DNA from: Bacteroidota bacterium
GTDB lineage: Bacteria > Bacteroidota > Bacteroidia > Chitinophagales > Chitinophagaceae
Length of the DNA: 8,605 nt
Assembly (NCBI GenBank): GCA_023430465.1
Contig: JAEZAM010000147.1
Location: 1-8,605, forward strand
Direction: 5' to 3'
The position numbers and the translations under genes were made by a program. Shown here in pieces: positions 1 to 6,205 of the stretch; position 1 is the stretch's first letter, and every line of letters begins with the position of its first letter. The notes under the pieces are model-generated. The model searched no databases. It worked only from the letters and a program-made list of their open reading frames with translations, and was not told where the DNA came from.

Positions 1-84
1 GGGTACTGGATGCTGGGTACTTGATGCTGGGTACTGGGTGCTGGATCCTGGATGCTGGGCCTGTCGAAGGGTGCGGGATGCTGG
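1..84. repeat. Heptameric GGRTRCT tandem repeat, left edge
   Basis: Positions 1-56 divide into eight consecutive 7-base units of the form GGRTRCT (GGGTACT, GGATGCT, GGGTGCT, with single-base variants TGATGCT and GGATCCT). The array is interrupted at 57-75 and one more unit, GGATGCT, follows at 76-82. The interruption contains CCTGTCGAAGGG (60-71), which resembles a short motif I remember as scattered between genes in many bacteria. The array probably continues left of the window. An ATG at 52 opens a 97-codon frame through the repeat and into the next gene, but it looks like no protein and is not annotated. The same repeat family, in the same orientation, closes the window at 8533-8605. Confidence 0.9.
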
Positions 85-96
85 TTGTCTGAAACC

Positions 97-125
97 TTCG
101 CTTTCCGGTATTTTCTGTACGTTTG
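97..125 (+). promoter_or_regulatory. Probable Bacteroidota-type promoter for the phosphorylase gene
   Basis: TACGTTTG at 118-125 matches the Bacteroidota -7 consensus TAnnTTTG exactly. An imperfect -33 element (TTCG, 97-100, in place of TTG) lies 17 bases upstream. Transcription would start near 130, giving a leader of about 14 bases before the ATG at 144. The -33 match is weak; the -7 match and its position just outside a clear gene start are the stronger evidence. Confidence 0.55.
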
Positions 126-143
126 CTCGCTTAATCAACTAAT

Positions 144-968
144 ATGGCCACGGAGCTTTCGCAGCGTATCAAAGAGACCGTCAGTTTTTTGCAGACCCAG
201 TATTCTGATAAACCGGAAGCCGGCATCGTATTGGGCAGCGGGCTGGGCAATTTTACCAGCTCGATCCAGATCGAGAAAGAAGTGGCCTATGGTGATATTC
301 CGCATTTTCCCGTATCAACCGTGGAAGGGCACAAGGGTAAACTAATCTTTGGCACGCTCAGCGGCAAGAAGATTGTAGCGATGGCCGGCCGGTTTCATTA
401 CTATGAAGGTTATTCCGCCCAGGATGTGGTGTATCCTATCCGGGTGATGAAGGCACTGGGCATTCATACACTCTTCCTTTCCAACGCAGCCGGCGGGGTT
501 AATCCTGCCTATAAGGTCGGTGACCTGATGATCATTCGTGATCATATCAGTTTCTTTACACCCAATCCCCTGATCGGGAAAAATGATCCGGCAATGGGTC
601 CGCGCTTTCCGGATATGAGCGAACCTTACAACAAGAAACTTGTTGCCCGGGCCAGAGAAATTGCCGGACGAAATAACTTCCCCATCAATGAGGGAGTTTA
701 TGTGGCCGTTACCGGACCGACATTTGAAACAAGAGCAGAATATAAACTCATTCACATACTAGGTGGTGACGTGGTGGGCATGAGCACCGTGCAGGAAGCC
801 ATTGTTGCTAATCACATGGGTATCGACGTATTTGCGATCAGCATTGTGACGGATGTCGGCATTCGTGAAGAAGAGAATGTGATCACCCATGAAGAAGTGC
901 TGGAAGCGGCGAGGGCTGCCGAGCCCAAACTGGCGCTGCTCTTCACCGAACTGGTCGCTGGCATTTAA
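144..968 (+). CDS. Purine nucleoside phosphorylase (trimeric type)
   Basis: Cytoplasmic enzyme of purine salvage. It splits purine (deoxy)nucleosides with phosphate into the free base and (deoxy)ribose 1-phosphate (EC 2.4.2.1). The 274 residues match the usual length of the trimeric PNP/MTAP family. Visible landmarks are the phosphate loop GSGLG with Ser32, the RFHYYEG stretch with Arg83, His85 and Tyr86, the NAAGGVN segment, GPTFET with Glu195, and VGMSTVQEAI with Met213 and Ser214. His249 lies near the C-terminus in THEEV. The residue corresponding to human Asn243, which reads the 6-oxo group of the base, is Asp237 (IVTDVG), so base preference may differ from the human enzyme. No signal peptide. 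The ATG start gives a normal N-terminus and sits 18 bases after a promoter element. A porin-like gene follows 39 bases on, with no promoter seen between them. The symbol is left blank because punA, deoD and pnp are used inconsistently for this clade. Confidence 0.95.
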   Translation: MATELSQRIKETVSFLQTQYSDKPEAGIVLGSGLGNFTSSIQIEKEVAYGDIPHFPVSTVEGHKGKLIFGTLSGKKIVAMAGRFHYYEGYSAQDVVYPIRVMKALGIHTLFLSNAAGGVNPAYKVGDLMIIRDHISFFTPNPLIGKNDPAMGPRFPDMSEPYNKKLVARAREIAGRNNFPINEGVYVAVTGPTFETRAEYKLIHILGGDVVGMSTVQEAIVANHMGIDVFAISIVTDVGIREEENVITHEEVLEAARAAEPKLALLFTELVAGI

Positions 969-1007
969 CAATATTAATAGGTCGCGGATCACGGCACATG
1001 CCGTAAT

Positions 1008-3050
1008 TTGCCATTCAATACGCTACTCCTGGCTAAACTATCTCCATACCTGCTTGTTTTCCTGTTGCTTTGTTCCGTTTCCGCTTTTTCGCAAAATGAC
1101 ATGATACGCGGAGCGGGGGGGAGGTTGAAGCAACTTGGTGGCCAGATGTCCAGCCGTACACCGGGTACCGACAGCCTGCAGCGAAGAAACAAAAACGAGG
1201 ATTCCATTACGATCCGGTTCCGCTACCTCGATTCCACACGGGTGTTTATGTTGGATTCATCCATCGCAGATTACACCCGGCGGTTTCCGATACCGGCAAC
1301 AAATATTTTCCTGGGCAATACCGGCAGTGCATCCCGGTCGCTGTTGTTTTCTCCCTGGATGCAGGCAGGATGGGATCCGGGATTTCACGCTTTTGATATT
1401 TATAAATGGACAACCGACAAAGTGCGGTTCTTCAATACCACCCGGCCTTATTCTGAACTCAATTATCAGCTCGCCTCCCGCTCGGAGCAGATCATCGAGA
1501 TCGTGCATACACAGAATATCAAACCCAACTGGAATTTCCTTCTTCAATATCGCCTGATCAATTCACCGGGAACGTTCAAGAATCAAAAGACCAATCATAA
1601 CAACTACCTGCTTACCACCTGGTACCAATCGCTGAACAAGCGATATAATTTATATGGTATCGTACTGGCTAACCGGTTGCAGGCAGGGGAGAATGGGGGC
1701 ATACAGGATACCACTGATTTTCTCAATGATCCGGATTTTACGGACAGGTTCAACATTTCCACCAAGCTCGGAGGTGATCCTGATTTTCGGCGGAGCATTT
1801 TCTCAACGGATGTAGGTACCGGCAACCGATACACCGAGATCAATTTCCTGCTGCGCCAGCAATATGATTTTGGAAGAAAGGATTCCTTAGTCACCGACTC
1901 AACGGTAATACCACTCTTTTATCCACGCCTGCGTTTTGAACATACACTGCGCTACAACACCCTGACATATAATTTCAGGGACTATGTAGCTGATTCATCC
2001 TATTACCAGGATTATTATGCGCAGACCTTGCGCTTTCCGGTGGATAGTTTTGAAGTGCAGGACAAATGGCGCGAACTGGTCAACGATTTCTCCATCTACC
2101 AGTTCCCTGATGCCAATAACCTGCACCAATTCATCAAGGCTGGTGCCACCCTGCAGAACATGACGCTGGATAACCGCAAGGCCAACAGCAAGCTGTACAA
2201 CATATCTGGTCACCTGGAATACCGCAACCGCAGCAAGAACCAGAAATGGGACATAGAAGCAAACGGTCGCATCTACTTCGCGGGCTTTAATGCCGGTGAC
2301 TACCATGCCTATGCCAGCCTGCAAAGATTTGTGGGAAAAAGAAAAGGCTATGCGTTGATCGGTTTTGAAAATGTGAACCGCACCCCGGATTTCATCTATG
2401 ATAGCCGGAGTGAATTCAACTTTCTAACAGCTAATCCCGGCTTCAAAAAAGAAAATACCGCGCATGCATTTGCATCGCTGTACCAGCCGGCGCTGAAATT
2501 GAAACTTAGCGGGGATTATTATGTAGTCACCAATTATAGTTACCTGCGCGGGTTCTATGAACTTAGCCAGGAGTCGACCCTTTTCAATTTACTCCGGATC
2601 AGCGCTCATAAAACGTTCCGGATAGGTCGCTGGTGGAACTGGCATTCTGAAGTGTATTTCCAGCAGAAGCTGGGCGATGCGCCCGTGAATGTTCCGTTGG
2701 TTTATACCAGGAACCGGATCGGGTATGAGGGTAACCTTGGATTTAAGAACCTGGATATCGCCTTTGGTGCGGAGTTCAGGTATCATACTCCTTACGAGGC
2801 GGATAACTATTCTCCCATACTGGGCAAGTTTTCTTACCAGGATACCACGGAGATCCGGAACCGGCCCGACATCGCGGCTTATGTCCACTTCCGTATCAAA
2901 TCATTCAAGCTCTATTTCCGCGCTGAGAACCTGAATACGGCCGAATTCAATGATGGGTTTGGATTTACGCGTAACAACCTGGCAGCCACGGGCTATCCTT
3001 ACCCCGGCATGATCCTCCGATTTGGAATTTATTGGGCTTTTGTTAACTGA
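1008..3050 (+). CDS. Putative outer-membrane porin, Porin_10-like
   Basis: A 680-residue exported protein. Residues 1-29 form a signal peptide with a Leu-rich core (LLVFLLLC) ending SAFSQ. The mature part is rich in alternating aromatic and polar strands with Asn, Tyr, Arg and Asp, ending in FGIYWAFVN, as expected for a beta-barrel of the outer membrane. Sequence style and length match the Bacteroidota 'putative porin' family (Porin_10). Early landmarks are DSITIRFRYLDS (about 65-76), FSPWMQAGWDPG and NYQLASRSEQ. The substrate is unknown. The start is TTG: this frame has a stop at 978-980 and no ATG or GTG before residue 32, which would remove the signal peptide, so TTG at 1008 is the only usual start codon that keeps the protein exportable. 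It probably shares a transcript with the phosphorylase gene 39 bases upstream. The functional link between the two is unclear. Confidence 0.85.
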   Translation: MPFNTLLLAKLSPYLLVFLLLCSVSAFSQNDMIRGAGGRLKQLGGQMSSRTPGTDSLQRRNKNEDSITIRFRYLDSTRVFMLDSSIADYTRRFPIPATNIFLGNTGSASRSLLFSPWMQAGWDPGFHAFDIYKWTTDKVRFFNTTRPYSELNYQLASRSEQIIEIVHTQNIKPNWNFLLQYRLINSPGTFKNQKTNHNNYLLTTWYQSLNKRYNLYGIVLANRLQAGENGGIQDTTDFLNDPDFTDRFNISTKLGGDPDFRRSIFSTDVGTGNRYTEINFLLRQQYDFGRKDSLVTDSTVIPLFYPRLRFEHTLRYNTLTYNFRDYVADSSYYQDYYAQTLRFPVDSFEVQDKWRELVNDFSIYQFPDANNLHQFIKAGATLQNMTLDNRKANSKLYNISGHLEYRNRSKNQKWDIEANGRIYFAGFNAGDYHAYASLQRFVGKRKGYALIGFENVNRTPDFIYDSRSEFNFLTANPGFKKENTAHAFASLYQPALKLKLSGDYYVVTNYSYLRGFYELSQESTLFNLLRISAHKTFRIGRWWNWHSEVYFQQKLGDAPVNVPLVYTRNRIGYEGNLGFKNLDIAFGAEFRYHTPYEADNYSPILGKFSYQDTTEIRNRPDIAAYVHFRIKSFKLYFRAENLNTAEFNDGFGFTRNNLAATGYPYPGMILRFGIYWAFVN

Positions 3051-3059
3051 TTGAAAAAA

Positions 3060-3078
3060 GCCGGGGCAATAGCCTGGC
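3060..3078 (+). terminator. Weak hairpin after the porin gene
   Basis: GCCGGG (3060-3065) can pair with CCTGGC (3073-3078), six pairs including one G-U, across a 7-base loop. A run of four T (3083-3086) follows four bases later and overlaps the next gene's -33 element. It is a poor intrinsic terminator on its own, but it lies where one is expected, ten bases after the porin stop codon. Confidence 0.3.
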
Positions 3079-3084
3079 AGCATT

Positions 3085-3113
3085 TTGATTCTCCGGTTTT
3101 GCGAGTATCTTTG
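3085..3113 (+). promoter_or_regulatory. Strong Bacteroidota-type promoter for the metal block
   Basis: TTG at 3085-3087 (within TTTTG) and TATCTTTG at 3106-3113 match the -33 and -7 elements (TTG, TAnnTTTG) with an 18-base spacer, the best promoter in the window. The -7 element ends two bases before the ATG at 3116 and five before a second ATG at 3119. The transcript should therefore begin at or next to a start codon, with essentially no leader. Confidence 0.7.
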
Positions 3114-3115
3114 CA

Positions 3116-3511
3116 ATGATGAAAAAGCCGTTGTTTGCAATATTGCTGGTTTGGTACATGGTCCTCACGAGTGGCCTTGCTATCAGCTTCCATTATTGCA
3201 TGAACCGGCTGGATTCAACTACCATTTTTGCAGCAACGGATGATACATGTGGCAGATGCGGGATGCATGTAGATGAGGCAAAGGGCTGCTGCCGGGAAGA
3301 GGTCAAACTGGTGAAACTGGATGACGATCATCAGCTCAGTGCGCTGGTGGATTTCAGTATTTCACAGCCTGTTGTGGAAGCACCTGTTTCCTTTGCCGAA
3401 AATGCTTCACTCATTGCCTCGAATAAGGCCTGGATGCCTGCTGCGGTTCGGCCTCCGCCCCCTGATTCCGGTCCGCAAATTTATCTCGCCAATCGCGTTT
3501 TCAGAATCTGA
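3116..3511 (+). CDS. HYC_CC_PP family small exported protein
   Basis: A 131-residue protein with a hydrophobic N-terminal export or anchor segment (about residues 7-24). It carries the three landmarks that name the Bacteroidota HYC_CC_PP family: FHYC (25-28), a CC pair (Cys58-Cys59) and a proline run (113-116). Between the first two lies TCGRCGMH, with Cys45, Cys48 and His51, so five cysteines and nearby histidines could bind a soft metal or form disulfides. The biochemical function of the family is not known to me. The link with metal handling comes from the neighbours, two HMA-domain proteins directly downstream. Two starts are possible, ATG 3116 or ATG 3119; the second begins MKK, a typical signal-peptide start, and both are within reach of a leaderless message. 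The next gene starts 73 bases on, and I see no promoter or terminator in that gap. Confidence 0.8.
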   Translation: MMKKPLFAILLVWYMVLTSGLAISFHYCMNRLDSTTIFAATDDTCGRCGMHVDEAKGCCREEVKLVKLDDDHQLSALVDFSISQPVVEAPVSFAENASLIASNKAWMPAAVRPPPPDSGPQIYLANRVFRI

Positions 3512-3584
3512 TATTGTTAGCCACTCCGTTCAGCCTCAATGGGCATGTATTTATATTACTAACAAACAGATTCAACTCAATTAT

Positions 3585-4148
3585 ATGAAATCGTTCAAAT
3601 TATTTGGCGTAATCGCTATCGCACTTCTTACAACTACAGTTTCCCAGGCACAATCAAAGAAAGAATCAATTACCGTCAATGGTAATTGTGGCATGTGCAA
3701 ATCCACCATCGAAAAAGCGGCAAAATCTGCAGGGGCCTCTGAAGCGTCATGGGATGCGGACGCAAAGACACTGACGGTCACTTATGCATCAGCGTCTTCT
3801 AGTTCTGCCAAAATCCAGCAGGCCGTTGCTGCTGCCGGATATGATACAAGAGATATAAAAGCTTCTGATGCGGCTTATGACAAACTGCATGGCTGCTGCA
3901 AATATGATCGCGAAAAATCTCCAAAGCTGGCGACCACCTGCGAGATGAAGGATGGCAAATGCCTGGGTGAAGCAGCTTGTATGGAAAAAGGTTGCTGCAA
4001 ATCCAAGGCGGAGTGTGCGGAGAAAGGATGCTGCCATGCAAAAGCAGGCGATGCTGCAAGCTGTTCACAAAACTGCGATCACAAGAATCACGCGGCAAAA
4101 TCAGACGCAAAGGCGACAGGTTCGAAGAGCTGCTGCGCTGCTCACTAA
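3585..4148 (+). CDS. Exported HMA-domain protein with Cys-rich tail
   Basis: A 187-residue predicted periplasmic metal-binding protein. Residues 1-22 form a signal peptide ending SQAQ. A heavy-metal-associated (HMA) domain follows at about 26-90, with the metal site GNCGMC (Cys35, Cys38) and the usual downstream helix (STIEKAAKSAG). The tail, about 103-187, holds 14 more cysteines, many as CC pairs (104-105 and others). It includes a duplicated unit, ACMEKGCCKSK then ECAEKGCCHAK, and several His near the end. This resembles a metallothionein-like or metal-storage extension joined to a chaperone domain. The metal is most likely copper by analogy with HMA proteins, but this is inference. The frame is open upstream to an ATG at 3321 inside the preceding gene; that start would bury the signal peptide, so ATG 3585 is preferred. 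The next gene starts 30 bases downstream, so the two are probably co-transcribed. Confidence 0.88.
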   Translation: MKSFKLFGVIAIALLTTTVSQAQSKKESITVNGNCGMCKSTIEKAAKSAGASEASWDADAKTLTVTYASASSSSAKIQQAVAAAGYDTRDIKASDAAYDKLHGCCKYDREKSPKLATTCEMKDGKCLGEAACMEKGCCKSKAECAEKGCCHAKAGDAASCSQNCDHKNHAAKSDAKATGSKSCCAAH

Positions 4149-4178
4149 ACGTTCAATCATAACCCAAATATTACTCTC

Positions 4179-4727
4179 ATGAAATACATTTTTTCATTGA
4201 TGGTAACATTGGTTATAGCAGCAGGAGCGAAGGCTCAGTTTACAAAGGCTGATCTCCAGGCGACAGGTCTTACCTGTGCCATGTGTAGCAATGCCATCAA
4301 CAAGGCATTACTTGCCCTCCCTGCTGTAGAATCAGTGAAGCCGGAAATCAAGACTTCATCATTTCATATCGTATTTAAAAGTACACAGGAAGCCACTATA
4401 GCTGACCAGATCAGGAAAGCGGTGGAAGATGCGGGTTTTTCAGTAGGAAGCCTTGGACTTACGGGTAACTTCAGCGGCGTTACCGTGAAGAACGATGAGC
4501 ACGTCAACGTTGGTTCGCAAGTACTCCATTTTGTGGACGTGAAGGACCAGGTGCTCGATGGCACTGCGACCGTACAGGTCGTGGATAAGGATTTCCTGAC
4601 TGCGAAAAAGTACAAGAAGATCCGCGGTGCAACGAAGATGGAATGCATCAACACCGGCACATCGTCTGCGTGCTGCACCAGTGCAGGCGTCGCTCCGGGT
4701 AAGAGAATTTTCCACGTTACTATTTAA
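4179..4727 (+). CDS. Exported HMA-domain protein with extra C-terminal domain
   Basis: A 182-residue predicted periplasmic protein. Residues 1-20 are a signal peptide ending GAKAQ. An HMA domain follows at about 22-92 with the metal site GLTCAMCSNAI (Cys33, Cys36) and a typical ending (IRKAVEDAGFSVGSL). Residues about 95-182 form a second part I do not recognise. It is mostly beta-prone, with Asp/Lys-rich stretches, and late cysteines at 156, 165 and 166 (MECIN, SACCT). Its retention after an HMA domain suggests a partner-binding or second metal-binding module. The protein is probably a periplasmic metal carrier working with the preceding Cys-rich HMA protein. It ends the first transcription unit of the block: a strong terminator hairpin begins eight bases after its stop codon. 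Confidence is high for the HMA domain and export, low for any specific metal. Confidence 0.88.
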   Translation: MKYIFSLMVTLVIAAGAKAQFTKADLQATGLTCAMCSNAINKALLALPAVESVKPEIKTSSFHIVFKSTQEATIADQIRKAVEDAGFSVGSLGLTGNFSGVTVKNDEHVNVGSQVLHFVDVKDQVLDGTATVQVVDKDFLTAKKYKKIRGATKMECINTGTSSACCTSAGVAPGKRIFHVTI

Positions 4728-4735
4728 TCATTAAT

Positions 4736-4763
4736 AATACACCCTCCGGCTGGAGGGTGTATT
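4736..4763 (+). terminator. Strong intrinsic terminator, possible attenuator
   Basis: A perfect 12-base-pair stem (4736-4747 with 4752-4763; core CACCCTCC/GGAGGGTG) closes a GGCT loop and ends in a short T run (4762-4764, with ATTT again at 4767-4770). It lies after the second HMA gene and only seven bases before the ATG of the TlpA-like gene. I see no TAnnTTTG element between it and that ATG, so downstream genes may rely on read-through. Confidence 0.85.
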
Positions 4764-4770
4764 TCCATTT

Positions 4771-5262
4771 ATGCGACTAAAAACAATCATTTTTTCAGCA
4801 GTAATTGCACTGTTGTCACTGACCGCGCGCGGGCAGGTGGCAAATATTATGGATCCCAGGCTGGTCATAGCTTTGCCGACACCCGCTGGTGATACACTTC
4901 CATTGTCATCGTTGAAAGGTAAAGTGGTGTTGCTTGATTTCTGGGCGAGCTGGTGCATTCCCTGTCGCCTGGCCAACCGAAAGTTGGTTAATCTCTATTC
5001 CAAATACAAAAAAGACGGTTTTGAGATATACAGTGTGTCCGTAGATGAGGAGAGGGATAGCTGGGTCAGGGCCATTGCCAAGGATAAAATAAAATGGCTG
5101 CAGGTGAATGACAATGCCGGCACGATGGCAGAGTCGGTGATGCGGTGGAATGTATCGGTGTTGCCAACGACCTTTCTTATTAATCGTAAGGGGGATGTGG
5201 TAGCGATCGACCTGGAGGGCCGTGAGCTTGAAAAGACGATACGTGCGCTGCTGAAAGAGTGA
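4771..5262 (+). CDS. TlpA-like periplasmic thiol-disulfide oxidoreductase
   Basis: A 163-residue exported thioredoxin-fold protein. Residues 1-22 are a signal peptide ending RGQ. A compact thioredoxin domain follows: LSSLKGKVVLLDFWASWCIPC with the redox pair Cys62-Cys65 in WCIPC, then FEIYSVSVDEERDSW, and the cis-proline loop VLPTTFLI (Pro132). The WCxPC site and the short AhpC/TSA-type fold mark the TlpA/ResA family, which usually acts as a reductant of periplasmic thiols. Lying directly after two Cys-rich HMA proteins, it may keep their CxxC sites reduced so that they can bind metal; this is inferred from context. The ATG is fixed by the signal peptide and lies seven bases after a terminator hairpin. 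The next gene begins 13 bases after the stop, so those two are surely co-transcribed. Confidence 0.9.
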   Translation: MRLKTIIFSAVIALLSLTARGQVANIMDPRLVIALPTPAGDTLPLSSLKGKVVLLDFWASWCIPCRLANRKLVNLYSKYKKDGFEIYSVSVDEERDSWVRAIAKDKIKWLQVNDNAGTMAESVMRWNVSVLPTTFLINRKGDVVAIDLEGRELEKTIRALLKE

Positions 5263-5271
5263 TCACTCTTT
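5254..5271. promoter_or_regulatory. 18-base perfect palindrome across a stop codon
   Basis: AAAGAGTGATCACTCTTT reads the same on both strands. It covers the last two codons and TGA stop of the TlpA-like gene and ends four bases before the ATG of the next gene. As RNA it can form a seven-pair stem with a GATC loop followed by U, close to a small terminator or processing site. As DNA it could be a protein-binding site. Its role is unproven. Confidence 0.6.
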
Positions 5272-5275
5272 TATC

Positions 5276-6127
5276 ATGAAATATCTATTTACTATCAGTA
5301 TACTGGTGGCCTGCCTGCGGCTTCCTGCGCAGGAACTATATGTTTATACCGAACCCGCATCCAACGTGCCGGCCAGGTCGATCAGCGGCGCATTGACATT
5401 GCAATACATATCCAGCCAGTTTCCCGAGCAGCGGCCGATGCAACGATTGTTGCCGGCAATTAAATTTGGCCTGAGCAAATCGGTGATGATCACTGCCGGT
5501 GCGTCGTTTGCCGATATGCACACCAGGCAGTTTCGCTGGGAATCCGTATACCTGTATGGGAAATACCGGTTCCTTTCTAAAGACGAACTGCACAGTCATT
5601 TCCGCATGGCAGTGTTTGGCGAAGTGGCCAAAAGCAGAAGTCCGTTTCATTATGATGAGGTAAGCCTGCAGGGTGACCGGTCAGGGGCGCTCTTGGGTGT
5701 GGTGGCTACGCAGCTCTGGAACAAGTTGGCAATATCGGGCAGTGTCAGTCATACCCAGGTGTTTGACAAGGCACGTCGGAAATCGGATGTGATCTATGTA
5801 CCGTCCCGCATTTACCAGTACATGAATTATTCGCTCTCTGCAGGATATCTCGTGTTACCCGTGCAGTATACAAGTTATAAGCAGACCAACCTGAATCTTT
5901 ACGCGGAGCTGCTGGCGCAGCAGTCGCTTGACCGGCGGGCATATTTCGTAGATCTGGCTCCGGCCGTACAGCTCATCTTCAACAGCAATACAAAGGTGAA
6001 CCTGGGTTACCGGTTCAAGCTCGCGACCGATATGGAGCGGATGGGGAGGAATAGCTTCCAGTTGACGATCGAGCGGACCTTGCTAAACGCTATCGGAGGA
6101 AATTCAAAAGTCAAAACTCAAAAGTAA
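5276..6127 (+). CDS. Uncharacterised outer-membrane beta-barrel protein
   Basis: A 283-residue exported protein. Residues 1-19 are a signal peptide ending LPAQ. The mature part starts ELYVYTEPASNVPARS and is built of alternating strands with aromatic girdle-like residues (WESVYLYGKYRF, MNYSLSAGYLVLPVQYT, LNLYAELLAQ, VNLGYRFKL), typical of a mid-size outer-membrane barrel of about 10-12 strands. From memory, similar proteins recur in Bacteroidota beside HMA-domain and TonB-receptor genes, but I know no assigned function. It has only the signal-peptide cysteine, so it is unlikely to bind metal by thiols. The natural end appears to be the strand FQLTIERTLLNAIGG (about 262-276). The last residues, SKVKTQK, are encoded by a heptamer repeat that also supplies the stop codon. 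It is co-transcribed with the TlpA-like gene. The start lies just after an 18-base palindrome. Confidence 0.8.
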   Translation: MKYLFTISILVACLRLPAQELYVYTEPASNVPARSISGALTLQYISSQFPEQRPMQRLLPAIKFGLSKSVMITAGASFADMHTRQFRWESVYLYGKYRFLSKDELHSHFRMAVFGEVAKSRSPFHYDEVSLQGDRSGALLGVVATQLWNKLAISGSVSHTQVFDKARRKSDVIYVPSRIYQYMNYSLSAGYLVLPVQYTSYKQTNLNLYAELLAQQSLDRRAYFVDLAPAVQLIFNSNTKVNLGYRFKLATDMERMGRNSFQLTIERTLLNAIGGNSKVKTQK

Positions 6128-6131
6128 AAAG
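6104..6131. repeat. TCAAAAG heptamer tandem repeat overlapping a gene end
   Basis: Four 7-base units in a row: TCAAAAG, TCAAAAC, TCAAAAG and TAAAAAG. The first three encode the last residues of the preceding barrel protein. The single change C to A in the fourth creates its TAA stop (6125-6127). The sequence style resembles A-rich heptamer repeats I remember between genes in Bacteroidota. Confidence 0.8.
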
Positions 6132-6146
6132 AGTGCACCTACGCAC

Positions 6147-6162
6147 CCTGCCGGCAGGCAGG
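6147..6162. repeat. GC-rich palindromic element, possible terminator
   Basis: CCTGCC (6147-6152) pairs with GGCAGG (6157-6162) around a GGCA loop, and CCTGCCGGCAGG (6147-6158) is also a perfect palindrome. It lies 19 bases after the barrel gene's stop. No good T run follows, so it would be a weak terminator. It resembles short GC-rich palindromes dispersed between genes. Confidence 0.5.
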
Positions 6163-6196
6163 CGGGTCGGCTTAGCACGCTTTCCCCAAAATTCAT

Positions 6197-6204
6197 TACA
6201 TTTG
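6197..6204 (+). promoter_or_regulatory. Promoter -7 element of the TonB receptor gene
   Basis: TACATTTG matches TAnnTTTG exactly. I find no convincing TTG at the expected -33 distance (about 6174-6178 reads AGCAC), so the promoter may be weak or need an activator. The predicted transcription start, near 6210, falls inside the half-site array at 6206-6243. Confidence 0.6.
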
Positions 6205-6205
6205 T

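Noticed and set aside
1..84. CRISPR array
   Set aside because: The units are 7 bases in direct tandem with no spacers.
52..345. 97-codon open frame on the + strand from the repeat into the phosphorylase gene
   Set aside because: It begins inside a tandem repeat, overlaps a clear enzyme gene in another frame and shows no protein-like pattern.
1004..1010. Promoter -7 element TAATTTG before the porin gene
   Set aside because: It is one base short of TAnnTTTG and includes the start codon itself, so a transcript from it would lack the start.
3321..3584. 88-codon N-terminal extension of the Cys-rich HMA protein
   Set aside because: It lies within the preceding gene in another frame and would bury a clear signal peptide that starts at ATG 3585.
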